A stretch of 6,322 bases of DNA from Dehalococcoidia bacterium (GCA_030754805.1 JASLZO010000072.1:1-6322); one strand, 5' to 3'; counted from the first letter of the stretch, positions 1-6,267 are shown. Numbers and translations are program-made. The notes: a model not told the origin generated them from the sequence alone.

Positions 1-24
1 TACAATGCCAGGGTACCCAGGGGG
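1..24 (+). promoter_or_regulatory. Possible -10 box and ribosome binding site of the membrane-protein gene
   Basis: TACAAT at 1-6 matches five of six bases of the TATAAT -10 consensus. Any -35 box lies outside the window, so the promoter cannot be confirmed. AGGGGG at 19-24 is a good Shine-Dalgarno sequence, six bases before the ATG at 31, and supports that start. Between them, GGGTACCC (11-18) is a perfect 8-bp palindrome extended by CC and GG on either side, which could be a binding site or a small leader hairpin. If the -10 box is real, the leader would be only about 20 bases long. Confidence 0.4.
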
Positions 25-30
25 CTTCAG

Positions 31-531
31 ATGAGTGTCCAACGGAGAGCCCAATACCGGCCCGGACCGCTGGTCGTCGTGGTCGGTCTCGGCGCGGCGA
101 CGGTCAGTGCCGGTGCCGCCGCCGTCCTGCTGGAAGACACTGGCGTGGCAATCGTTGTTGCCGCCGCGGGTGTGATCCTCGCTGGATTGCTGGCCTGGAT
201 CGCTTACCAGTTCCTCGTTATACGTGACCGTGAGCAGGGCCTCAATGCGCAACGTACCGAGATCGATTTGATCCGCCTGCAGGGTGATCTCGTCTCCGTG
301 CTCCGTCAGCGCCACGAACACGCGGTGGCCAACGCTACTCCAGAAAATCTTGAACGCCTCAGGTCCGATCTCGGTGACGCCTTGGATCGCTACGAAGCAA
401 TGCTCAGAGGCTTGCTGAAGGTTCGCCCGGAACTCGCCGTGATCGAACGTAGAGCGATCAGTACCTACCTGGACGAAGCAGCCGGTGAGTTGCGCCGGCT
501 TGATGAAACGCAAGCGTCATGGTCGAGGTAG
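31..531 (+). CDS. Small membrane-hairpin protein with helical cytoplasmic tail, unknown function
   Basis: The protein has 166 residues. After a short basic N-terminus (Arg 5, 6 and 10) come two hydrophobic segments, about residues 13-34 and 38-63, separated by only a few residues including Glu-Asp. This should form a membrane hairpin with both ends in the cytoplasm, consistent with the Arg-Asp-Arg cluster just after the second segment. Residues 66-160 are highly charged and Leu-rich, and look like long amphipathic helices, probably a coiled coil or helical bundle. There is no cleavable signal peptide and no catalytic motif that I recognise. The start is supported by AGGGGG six bases upstream. 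The gene overlaps the following TPR gene by 13 bases, so the two are probably co-transcribed and may act together, for example as membrane anchor and scaffold. That role is inference; I do not recognise the family. Confidence 0.8.
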   Translation: MSVQRRAQYRPGPLVVVVGLGAATVSAGAAAVLLEDTGVAIVVAAAGVILAGLLAWIAYQFLVIRDREQGLNAQRTEIDLIRLQGDLVSVLRQRHEHAVANATPENLERLRSDLGDALDRYEAMLRGLLKVRPELAVIERRAISTYLDEAAGELRRLDETQASWSR

Positions 532-2255
532 ACCTCTCGACCCAGACCCGTGCGGTAAGGGCCGGCCCCGGCGTCACGGTCCAGATGATTCCTGCGCCCG
601 CGATGCTTGCGAGGCCGGATGACTGGGTGGATCCTGCCGCGCTTGGGATGCGCCTGGGATCGACAGTTCACCACGTGCGCACGCTCCTCGCATTCGTTTC
701 CGAAACCAGCGCTGCGGCCAAATCGGCGGAGGACTGGGAAATCGAAGGTCGCGGGTGGGCCAGTTTGGCCATATTCGATCGTGCCGCCGACGCGTACTCC
801 CAGGCGGCCCGGACCGCGCTCCCGAACGAACGTGCAGCGCTTCATATGGCCCGTGGCGTCGCCCTCGCCGACCTCGGTCGCCATCAGGAGGCGTTGTCGG
901 CGTTTGATCGCGCGCTCGACCTCAACGGTTCGCATTCAGGCGCGGCGCACAACCGCGGAGTAACGCTCGCGCGGGTGGGCCGAGATGAGGAGGCATTGAA
1001 CGCCTTGGACCAGGCCATTCGGTTCCATCGTGGAGAGTCCGAATCGCACACCGCCCGCGCCGCGGTCCTCAGCTCCCTCGGCCGGAATGAGGAGGCATTG
1101 GACGAGATCGAGACCGCTCTGGCCCTGAAGCCGGATGATCGCGCCGCCCTGAACAACCAGGGCAGTGTCCTGGTCGTGCTCAATCGACTCGACGAAGCCC
1201 TCCAAGTCTACGATCGCCTTCTCCAACTCGACCCAAATCTGGCCGAGGCCGAGTACAACCGGGCTAACACACTCGTCGTCCTAGGGCAGACTGAGGACGC
1301 CATCCGAGGTTATGAACATGTCTTGAGCCTCCAGCCCAGCCTCCCCGAAGCTCACACAAGCCTCGCCAACGCATTGACGCTCATTGGAAGACCGGACGAG
1401 GCGTTGGATGTACTCGAAACCGCGCTTCGGCTGCGACCTCAGTATCCGGAAGCTCTCTGCAGCCGAGCGACCACCCTCACGGCCCTGGGGCGTGCCGAAG
1501 AAGCCCTGGAGGCATTGGATCAGGCCCTTGATCTCCGGCCCGCATACGCGGAGGCACTCGCCCAACGGGGGAACGCCCTGGTGCAACTCGGTCGCGTCGA
1601 CGAGGCACACGAGACCTTCGAACGCTCCCTCGAGTTGCGACCGGACGACGCTGACGCGTTGAATTTCCAGGGCATAGCGCTCGCGCGACAGGGTCTTCTT
1701 GAAGATGCTCTGGCCTCGTTCGCTGCAGCCCTCCAGTTGCAGCCCGACTATGCCGACGCGCTGAACAACCGCGGAAATACCCTGATGGAACTCGGCCAGA
1801 ACGAATCGGCGCTCGACGCATACGATCGCGTCCTCGAGGCCAGGCCGGACGACCCCGATGTCCACAACAATCGTGGGAACGCGCTCTCGTTGATGGGCCG
1901 GCACGTGGACGCGCTCGAATCGTTCGAGCGAACGTTGCATCTGAAGCCGGATGATCCGCAGCCGCACTACAACCGGGGCATCACGCTCGCCGACCTCGGT
2001 CGGCTGCCCGAAGCGCTCAGCGCGTTGGACCGTTCGTTGTGGTTGCGACCGGACGACCCTGACGCTCTGTTCTATAAGGCTCGCGTCCACGCCCGCATGG
2101 GGCAGGCCGAGGAATCATTGTCGTGGCTCGAACGGGCGATTGCATCGGACGGCGAGGCACGGATGTGGGCCCGGACCAGCCCGGACCTCTCGTTCCTGCT
2201 CGAGCATCCCGAGTACGGACTCCGGTTTCGCGCACTGGTGGGTGGAGCCGCCTGA
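519..2255 (+). CDS. Tetratricopeptide repeat (TPR) scaffold protein
   Basis: The protein has 578 residues and is built almost wholly of TPR units. Thirteen 34-residue repeats run in register over about residues 104-547, each with the expected pattern (small residues at the helix packing positions, LG.. then EAL..(F/L)(D/E).AL.L.P). A weaker half-formed unit lies at about 72-103. TPR arrays form a right-handed superhelix that binds other proteins; no enzymatic domain is present. The first 70 or so residues are not TPR and are unassigned. The last 31 residues (RMWARTSPDL...) resemble the short helical cap often seen after the final TPR. There is no signal peptide or membrane segment, so it is probably cytoplasmic. 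I chose the ATG at 519, which overlaps the upstream gene, because codons from there already favour G/C in the third position. ATGs at 585 and 603 are possible alternatives, and none has a strong Shine-Dalgarno. It may partner the upstream membrane protein. Confidence 0.9.
   Translation: MVEVDLSTQTRAVRAGPGVTVQMIPAPAMLARPDDWVDPAALGMRLGSTVHHVRTLLAFVSETSAAAKSAEDWEIEGRGWASLAIFDRAADAYSQAARTALPNERAALHMARGVALADLGRHQEALSAFDRALDLNGSHSGAAHNRGVTLARVGRDEEALNALDQAIRFHRGESESHTARAAVLSSLGRNEEALDEIETALALKPDDRAALNNQGSVLVVLNRLDEALQVYDRLLQLDPNLAEAEYNRANTLVVLGQTEDAIRGYEHVLSLQPSLPEAHTSLANALTLIGRPDEALDVLETALRLRPQYPEALCSRATTLTALGRAEEALEALDQALDLRPAYAEALAQRGNALVQLGRVDEAHETFERSLELRPDDADALNFQGIALARQGLLEDALASFAAALQLQPDYADALNNRGNTLMELGQNESALDAYDRVLEARPDDPDVHNNRGNALSLMGRHVDALESFERTLHLKPDDPQPHYNRGITLADLGRLPEALSALDRSLWLRPDDPDALFYKARVHARMGQAEESLSWLERAIASDGEARMWARTSPDLSFLLEHPEYGLRFRALVGGAA
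828..2159 (+). repeat. Thirteen tandem ~102-base units encoding TPRs
   Basis: This part of the TPR gene consists of thirteen consecutive 34-codon units with no insertions between them. The amino-acid pattern is clear in every unit. The DNA itself has diverged and is recognisable as repetitive only in short stretches, such as the codons for LNN(R/Q)G near 1147 and 1759. Units 8 and 10-12 are the closest to the TPR consensus (NRGN.L..LGR...AL..(Y/F)(D/E)R.L...PDD). Unit 2, which ends FHRGE, and unit 13, which ends SDGEA, depart most from it. Confidence 0.85.
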
Positions 2256-2337
2256 TCGTCTCGAACCAAGAACGCCGCCCCGAGAGATTCCGAAGCGGCG
2301 CCCATCTCAATCCAGGTTGTCTGATTTTCGGCGGGAT

Positions 2338-2371
2338 GCCCCGTTTGCCGGGGCCTTCTCACTTCGGTGAG
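2338..2371 (+). terminator. Possible terminator of the membrane protein/TPR unit (double hairpin)
   Basis: Two hairpins follow each other about 80 bases after the TPR stop codon. The first is GCCCCG-TTTGC-CGGGGC (2338-2354), all G-C pairs. After CTT comes the second, CTCAC-TTCG-GTGAG (2358-2371), with a stable UUCG-type loop. There is no real T-tract, only CTTCTC after the first stem, so intrinsic termination would be weak or assisted. An earlier six-pair stem (2273-2278 with 2295-2300) is an alternative but has a long loop and no T-run. Confidence 0.4.
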
Positions 2372-2651
2372 CTATCCTCCACGGTGTCCCCCGTCGGAAG
2401 CTGGATCGGCGACTCCAGCCGGTTCGTATCGTCATCATTAACCGTCCTCCTGCGGATCGGTTCGGGTGGTTCACCAGCGCTCCACCCGATCATTCCAGCC
2501 TACTGCTAGCCCCCTCGATTCAACGTTGTGCCGGTTTGCACAAGACCGGATGTTCGTACGCTTCGACGGCGTGGGCAGGCGGTTCGGGAGTCCGCGCTAC
2601 GTCGTTGAGCCATCGCGTAACGAGAACCGCCATGGCACCGACTGGAAGCGA

Positions 2652-2697
2652 TTGCAGAACCTCCTGCCCGTTGGTAGTCTAGGTCCGGAAAACGGAC
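2652..2697 (+). promoter_or_regulatory. Candidate promoter and operator-like repeat of the HU-family gene
   Basis: TTGCAG (2652-2657) and TAGTCT (2675-2680) are separated by 17 bases, the ideal -35/-10 spacing. Each matches the consensus at only three positions. Directly downstream, where transcription would begin, GTCCG (2683-2687) and CGGAC (2693-2697) form a 5-bp inverted repeat around GAAAA. That could be a repressor site or a small leader hairpin. The prediction rests on spacing and position more than on strong boxes. Confidence 0.3.
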
Positions 2698-2711
2698 AGA
2701 TGTTCGCTATT

Positions 2712-2720
2712 GAGAGGAGG
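2712..2720 (+). promoter_or_regulatory. Strong ribosome binding site fixing the HU start
   Basis: GAGAGGAGG is a near-perfect Shine-Dalgarno sequence ending six bases before the TTG at 2727. It is the reason for choosing TTG over the in-frame ATG at 2466, which lies inside a hairpin, has no such site and would add 87 residues unlike any HU protein. Confidence 0.8.
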
Positions 2721-2726
2721 TGGCAG

Positions 2727-3029
2727 TTGGCCACGACACTACGGAAAGGCGACCTCGCCGGTCGCGTGGCCGGGCGGCTCCAGGGCACCCGGACACAGGG
2801 AGACAACGCGGTGAACGCGGTGATCGGCGCCATACAGGACGCGCTCGTGTCCGGAGACCGCGTCGTCATCACGGGCTTCGGCAGCTTCGAGGTCCGACAG
2901 ATTAAGGAGCGAAAGGTCCGGGTCATCCAGGGTCCCAGTAAGGGTCAACAGGTCAGCGTCTCCGCTCACCTGCGTGTCGGCTTCTCCCCTGGTTCGGAAT
3001 TGACCAACGCCGTGCAGGGCAAGCGCTAA
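2727..3029 (+). CDS. HU/IHF-family DNA-binding protein
   Basis: The protein has 100 residues when started at TTG, the usual HU length. HU proteins are nucleoid-associated dimers that bind and bend DNA with two beta-arms. The N-terminal helical part (RKGDLAGRVAG to about residue 45) forms the dimer core. The hallmark ITGFGSFEV lies at about 48-56. The arm and C-terminal part follow, ending with RVGFSPGSELTNAV, which matches the (A/G)F.PG..L..AV ending of the family. Aligned without gaps to a typical HU, the arm tip reads IQGPSKGQ where GRNPQTGE is usual. The intercalating proline (Pro70) and Gly73 remain, but the tip Arg and Asn are lost. A strong Shine-Dalgarno sits six bases upstream of TTG. 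The gene appears to be monocistronic and is followed by a hairpin. It could equally be called an IHF-like protein; the family is clear but the subclass is not. Confidence 0.92.
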   Translation: MATTLRKGDLAGRVAGRLQGTRTQGDNAVNAVIGAIQDALVSGDRVVITGFGSFEVRQIKERKVRVIQGPSKGQQVSVSAHLRVGFSPGSELTNAVQGKR

Positions 3030-3087
3030 CTCACTTCGTCAACACCACTCAGGGTCATCAGACCCGAACGGAACAGGAATCGCTGAA

Positions 3088-3119
3088 GAGCCCGGGACGC
3101 TGAGAGGTGTCTCGGGCTT
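3088..3119. terminator. Terminator hairpin between the convergent HU and amidase genes
   Basis: AGCCCGGGAC (3089-3098) pairs with GTCTCGGGCT (3109-3118) over ten base pairs, nine Watson-Crick and one G-T, around a ten-base loop. A further G-T pair at 3088/3119 extends it. It is followed on the plus strand by the pyrimidine-rich TCTCGTCTGTTC. It lies 58 bases after the HU stop codon and 16 bases beyond the end of the second amidase gene. On the minus strand the stem keeps all but one pair and is followed by CTTCAGCGATTCCT, so it may serve both directions. Neither side has a long T-run. Confidence 0.65.
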
Positions 3120-3135
3120 CTCGTCTGTTCGGGGT

Positions 3136-4575
3136 CTACGCTGGCTCGGGCGGGATCCGACGGTGCCAGTCGGTACTCATCTGGTACGCGTGCCCAACCC
3201 GTAAAACGGTCGAGTCTTCGAAGGCTCGGCCTACGATCTGCAAGCCCACCGGCAAGCCCCGTGAGTCGAAACCGCAAGGGATGCTCATCGCCGGTAGTCC
3301 AAGGGCGTTGAACGGAAACAGGTTCCTCGTCCGGGCGGCCGAGGCCTCGATCTCGACCGATCCCAGTCGGACCATCGGCTGACCAAGTAACGCAGCCGTA
3401 TACGGAACTGTCGGCGTAATCAGCACGTCAAAACTTCGCATAAACTCTTCGACCGTCGATTGCGTTAGACGACGCGCCCGTTCCGCGTTGACCAGGTCCA
3501 CCGCACGAACCGCCGCCCCCTGGACCAGTCGTTCGAAGATCATTGGGGAGTAATCTCCCGGTCTGTCCTGCATCCACTTCAGGTGATACGCGGAAGCCTC
3601 GGCAGGAAGCACCGTGTTCTGCATCGCCGGAAACCGGTCTGCATGCGGAAGTTCGATGTCCACGACCTCGGCGCCAAATCCGCGAATGACCGCGAAAGAA
3701 TCCTCGACGATCCGTGCAACCTCGGGGTCAATGGGATCCCAGAAATAGCCACGGAGTGCGGCAACTCGCAGGTTCCCCAGCGGTGCGTCCAGCTCGGCGC
3801 GATAGTCAGCAACCGGCTTGCCACTTGATGAAGAGTCGCGTGGGTCGTGACCTGCAATGGCTTTGAGCACCACCGCCGCGTCCTCCACCGATCGGGCGAG
3901 CGGCCCGACATGGTCAAGCGACCATGCGAGCGGAACGACCCCGAACCGGCTGACTCGCCCATAGGTCGGTTTAAAGCCCGTGATGCCACAGAAATGAGCG
4001 GGGTTGCGGATCGAAGCTGCAGTGTCCGTCCCAAGTGTCGCGTACGCCAGCGAAGCGGATGTTGCTGCTCCAGATCCGCCGCTCGAACCACCGGCACTTC
4101 TCTCGAGATCCCAGGGGTTGTGCGTGGTCCCGTGGTGCGCGTTCTCGGTCGTCCCGCCGAATGCGAACTCATCCATATTCGTCTTCCCAACGATCACAGC
4201 CCCAGCGCTGCGGAGCCGGGCGACCGCCGTTGCGTCTTCATTGGGCGTCCAATCGCCAAGGATCTTCGAGCCCGCCGTCGTCAGGGCACCCTTCGTCGCG
4301 AAGAGGTCCTTCACCGCCATCGGAACGCCATGCAGCGGACCTAGGTCGTGTCCCGCGCGTAGAAGCGCGTCCATGGCGTCGGCCACCCGCAGCGCCGGCT
4401 CATCCTGAACAGAGATGAATGCATGGACCTTCGGATTCACCCGATCGATCCGATCGAGAAGAATCTCCGTGACCTCCCGAGACGACACTCGGCCTAAATG
4501 GATGAGATTGGAGACCTCGACCAGCGGGAGCAACGGAAGCTGGGTGGAGGTCGTCAATCGATCAGGCGGTCGCAT
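3136..4575 (-). CDS. Amidase-signature enzyme with altered TDTAAS nucleophile loop
   Basis: The protein has 479 residues, a normal length for the amidase signature family, which hydrolyses amides through a Ser-cisSer-Lys triad. The triad is visible: Lys89 (GVPMAVKD), Ser164 (GGSSGGSG) and Ser188, with the usual 24-residue spacing between the serines. The C-terminal LPAMSIPCGFDSRGLPVGLQIVG is also typical. The oddity is the loop before the nucleophile: it reads TDTAAS where the family has TDTGGS, so the glycines that help form the oxyanion hole are both alanine. It may be less active, have a different substrate range or be a non-catalytic partner. It is not GatA: the GatA-type SIRQPA and SSLDQIGP are replaced by SIRNPA and WSLDHVGP. 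The ATG overlaps the upstream paralogue by 14 bases and has no Shine-Dalgarno of its own, which suggests coupled translation. The two proteins are about 72% identical over 188 central residues. No signal peptide is seen, so it is likely cytoplasmic. Substrate unknown. Confidence 0.9.
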   Translation of the reverse strand: MRPPDRLTTSTQLPLLPLVEVSNLIHLGRVSSREVTEILLDRIDRVNPKVHAFISVQDEPALRVADAMDALLRAGHDLGPLHGVPMAVKDLFATKGALTTAGSKILGDWTPNEDATAVARLRSAGAVIVGKTNMDEFAFGGTTENAHHGTTHNPWDLERSAGGSSGGSGAATSASLAYATLGTDTAASIRNPAHFCGITGFKPTYGRVSRFGVVPLAWSLDHVGPLARSVEDAAVVLKAIAGHDPRDSSSSGKPVADYRAELDAPLGNLRVAALRGYFWDPIDPEVARIVEDSFAVIRGFGAEVVDIELPHADRFPAMQNTVLPAEASAYHLKWMQDRPGDYSPMIFERLVQGAAVRAVDLVNAERARRLTQSTVEEFMRSFDVLITPTVPYTAALLGQPMVRLGSVEIEASAARTRNLFPFNALGLPAMSIPCGFDSRGLPVGLQIVGRAFEDSTVLRVGHAYQMSTDWHRRIPPEPA

Positions 4576-5983
4576 CGCCGGGAGGACGCCACTTGTGCCA
4601 GTCCGTTACCTGCTGATACGCATGTCCAATACGCAGGATCAGGTTTTCCTCGAAAGGGCGCCCGGCGATCTGCAGGCCGACCGGCAGCTCCTGTGAATCG
4701 AACCCACAGGGCACCGTCAGCGCGGGGAACCCCAGGAGGTTAAACGGGCTCATGTTACGGGTCAGGGCCCGTGTCGTCTCCAACTCGGTGCCGCCCACGT
4801 CGAGGCGGCTCTGGCCGATCTTCGGCGCCACGATCGGCAACGCCGGCATCGCGAGCGCATCGATTCGCCAGAACAGGTCCCTCGCGTCCGAACGCAGATC
4901 GCCACGGAGTCGTTGCGCGTTGACATAGTCGACCGCAGGGATGATCGCGCCTTGCATGAGGCCAGTCTTCAGTTGCAGGGAGTAATCTGCCGCTTCCGGT
5001 CCCTGGAGCCAGTGGTGATGGTAGGCCGCCGCCTCCGAGAGGATAATCGGTTGAAGCGACGGCAGTTGGTCAGCCCAGGGAAATTCGACCTCAACAACCG
5101 TAACTCCGAGCCCCTTCAGAACATCGATCCCGGCCCGCGCCGCGGATGCAACCTCCGGCTGAATCGGGTCCCAAAAGGGTTCCGCAGGAACGCCGATTGT
5201 CAACCGATCGATCGGGTCGTTGATCGTCGCAAGATAGTCGTCAACCGGCCGTCGGCTCGATGCGGGGTCCTTCGTATCGTGCCCCGCGATCGCCTGCAAG
5301 ACGATGGCGGCATCCTCAGCGGTCCGTGTCAGCGGGCCCACATGGTCCAGTGACCACGCCAATGGGACCACGCCGTGGCGGCTCACCCGTCCATACGTCG
5401 GCTTCAGCCCGACGATCCCGCAGAGGGCGGCTGGGATTCTGATCGATCCGCCCGTATCGGTCCCTAACGTCGCGTACCCCATGCCCGCCGCGACCGAGGC
5501 GCCCGAGCCACCGCTCGACCCTCCCGGTACCCGTTCGGGGTCCCAGGGGTTCCGCGTCACGCCGTAGAAGGGATTCTCCGTCGTCACCCCGAACGCGAAT
5601 TCGTGCATGTTCGTCTTCCCGACAAGCAACGCACCTGCACGGAGCAGACGCGTAATCACTGTTGCGTCTTCGTCGGGCACCCATTCGCCCAGGATTTTCG
5701 ACCCTGCCGTGGTCCGGATGCCCTTCGTCGCGAAGATATCCTTGACGTTGATCGGAACACCATGCAGCGGACCAAGGTCTTGCCCTGCTCGGAGCATGTG
5801 GTCCGCCGCTTCCGACGCTTGCAGAGCTTGGTCCCGCAACAATGTCACGAAGCTATTCAACGTGTCGTCTTTGTGTGCGATCGTTTCGAAGATTTCCTCT
5901 GTCGCATGCAAGGACGCGACCTCGCCCGAGTGGATACGTCGTGATAGTTCGGCCAACGAGAGGCCGACGCGCTCTTCTTCCAC
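4562..5983 (-). CDS. Amidase-signature enzyme, intact catalytic triad (AtzE-like candidate)
   Basis: The protein has 473 residues and a complete amidase signature. Lys81 lies in GVPINVKD, the bridging Ser156 in GGSSGGSG and the nucleophile Ser180 in TDTGGSIRIPA. The C-terminal half ends with the usual FPALTVPCGFDSQELPVGLQIAG and DWHKWRPP motifs. It should cleave a carboxamide to acid plus ammonia or amine in the cytoplasm. It is not the tRNA amidotransferase subunit GatA, because SIRIPA and WSLDHVGP replace the GatA-type SIRQPA and SSLDQIGP. No gatB is seen here either. The start is GTG, nine bases after the stop of a small AtzG-like gene, and the residues that follow (VGLSLAELSRRIHSGEV) match the normal family N-terminus. 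AtzE of the cyanuric acid pathway needs AtzG as a small partner, and this pair looks comparable. The actual substrate cannot be inferred: no ring-opening or uptake genes are in view. Confidence 0.92.
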   Translation of the reverse strand: MEEERVGLSLAELSRRIHSGEVASLHATEEIFETIAHKDDTLNSFVTLLRDQALQASEAADHMLRAGQDLGPLHGVPINVKDIFATKGIRTTAGSKILGEWVPDEDATVITRLLRAGALLVGKTNMHEFAFGVTTENPFYGVTRNPWDPERVPGGSSGGSGASVAAGMGYATLGTDTGGSIRIPAALCGIVGLKPTYGRVSRHGVVPLAWSLDHVGPLTRTAEDAAIVLQAIAGHDTKDPASSRRPVDDYLATINDPIDRLTIGVPAEPFWDPIQPEVASAARAGIDVLKGLGVTVVEVEFPWADQLPSLQPIILSEAAAYHHHWLQGPEAADYSLQLKTGLMQGAIIPAVDYVNAQRLRGDLRSDARDLFWRIDALAMPALPIVAPKIGQSRLDVGGTELETTRALTRNMSPFNLLGFPALTVPCGFDSQELPVGLQIAGRPFEENLILRIGHAYQQVTDWHKWRPPGDATA

Positions 5984-5992
5984 TGGGTCCGA

Positions 5993-6184
5993 CTACTTCT
6001 CGTCCGGTCGGTAGATCGGAGCGGGGTCGGACATGCCGAGATCCAGCTTGTCGAGCGTCTCAAGAGCCGCGCGCGCGAACCCGACGCGTCGGTGGACCGC
6101 TTCCAGCGTGGCCGCATCAGCTTCAATCCCAACCAGCGCCAACTGTCGTCTCACATCGTCAAGAGTCAGGGGTTCTCGAGCCAT
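5993..6184 (-). CDS. AtzG/GatC-like small amidase subunit (DUF4089-type), probable
   Basis: The protein has 63 residues and is mostly predicted helix: LTLDDVRRQLALVGIEAD, then a second helix (about 25-46), then an extended tail ending DPAPIYRPDEK. The pattern of an LALVGI-type first helix, a hydrophobic second helix and a C-terminal PAP(I/V)(Y/F)RP tail is what I recall for AtzG-like (DUF4089) proteins. Those bind an amidase-signature enzyme in a GatC-like way, with the tail wrapped around the large subunit. The assignment is by pattern and context, not a search. Context is strong: it is the first gene of the operon, and its TAG stop lies nine bases before the GTG of an amidase. GAGGAGA (complement of 6196-6202) is the ribosome binding site, at a rather long spacing of 11 bases. 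If it is not AtzG-like, it is still a small accessory protein tied to the amidases. Confidence 0.65.
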   Translation of the reverse strand: MAREPLTLDDVRRQLALVGIEADAATLEAVHRRVGFARAALETLDKLDLGMSDPAPIYRPDEK

Positions 6185-6195
6185 GGTTCTGCAGC

Positions 6196-6202
6196 TCTCC
6201 TC
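6196..6202 (-). promoter_or_regulatory. Ribosome binding site of the amidase operon's first gene
   Basis: Read on the minus strand this is GAGGAGA, a good Shine-Dalgarno sequence 11 bases before the ATG at 6184. The spacing is slightly long but usable. It supports the 63-residue reading frame as a real gene. Confidence 0.6.
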
Positions 6203-6244
6203 GGGTTGAATCCAGGTGCGTCATGATACCGACCCCATCTTGAT

Positions 6245-6267
6245 ATAGAGTTTCTCTATGAATCATA
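6245..6267 (-). promoter_or_regulatory. Candidate promoter (-10) with overlapping inverted-repeat operator for the amidase operon
   Basis: On the minus strand TATGAT (complement of 6262-6267) matches five of six bases of the -10 consensus. Transcription would then start a few bases further on, inside the perfect inverted repeat ATAGAG-TTT-CTCTAT (6245-6259). A repressor bound there would block initiation. The surrounding 6235-6290 is clearly richer in A+T than the genes, as promoters usually are. I find no convincing -35 box at 16-18 bases, so the promoter may depend on an activator. The rest of the 138-base leader (6185-6322) shows nothing else I can name. Confidence 0.4.

Larger units (their letters stand above)
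2256..2726. other. 471-base intergenic region with several hairpins
   Basis: I see no convincing gene between the TPR stop codon and the HU start. The region does hold GC-rich inverted repeats. CGCCGC (2273-2278) pairs with GCGGCG (2295-2300). GCCCCG (2338-2343) pairs with CGGGGC (2349-2354). CTCAC-TTCG-GTGAG (2358-2371) has a UUCG-type tetraloop. TCGGGTGG (2462-2469) pairs with CCACCCGA (2482-2489). A likely HU promoter and a short inverted repeat occupy the last 75 bases. Some hairpins probably end TPR transcription, while others could belong to a structured leader or a small RNA. I do not recognise a known riboswitch or T-box motif. Confidence 0.6.

Noticed and set aside
465..2362. Several minus-strand open frames opposite the membrane/TPR genes, the longest 269 codons at 1281-2090.
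   Set aside because: They mirror the TPR repeats on the opposite strand, have no recognisable domains, and arise from the GC-rich codon bias of the real gene.
2123..2509. Plus-strand frames running from the TPR gene into the intergenic region.
   Set aside because: They start inside the TPR gene in another frame, have no ribosome binding site, and run through GC-rich hairpins.
2466..2726. N-terminal extension of the HU protein from the ATG at 2466 (87 extra residues).
   Set aside because: The added residues resemble no HU domain, the ATG lies inside a hairpin stem, and a strong Shine-Dalgarno sits exactly six bases before the TTG at 2727, which gives the normal 100-residue length.
3136..5983. 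Calling the two amidases GatA subunits of the tRNA-dependent amidotransferase.
   Set aside because: The GatA-type SIRQPA and SSLDQIGP motifs are missing (SIRIPA or SIRNPA, and WSLDHVGP instead), and no gatB is present. General amidases fit better.
5857..6132. A 91-codon minus-strand frame overlapping the small subunit gene and the amidase start.
   Set aside because: It is rich in Arg and Ser with no domain pattern, and it conflicts with two better-supported genes in another frame.
3583..6243. Plus-strand open frames of 60-165 codons inside the amidase genes.
   Set aside because: They are antisense shadows: Arg/Pro/Ser-rich with no family pattern, while the minus strand carries complete amidase motifs.
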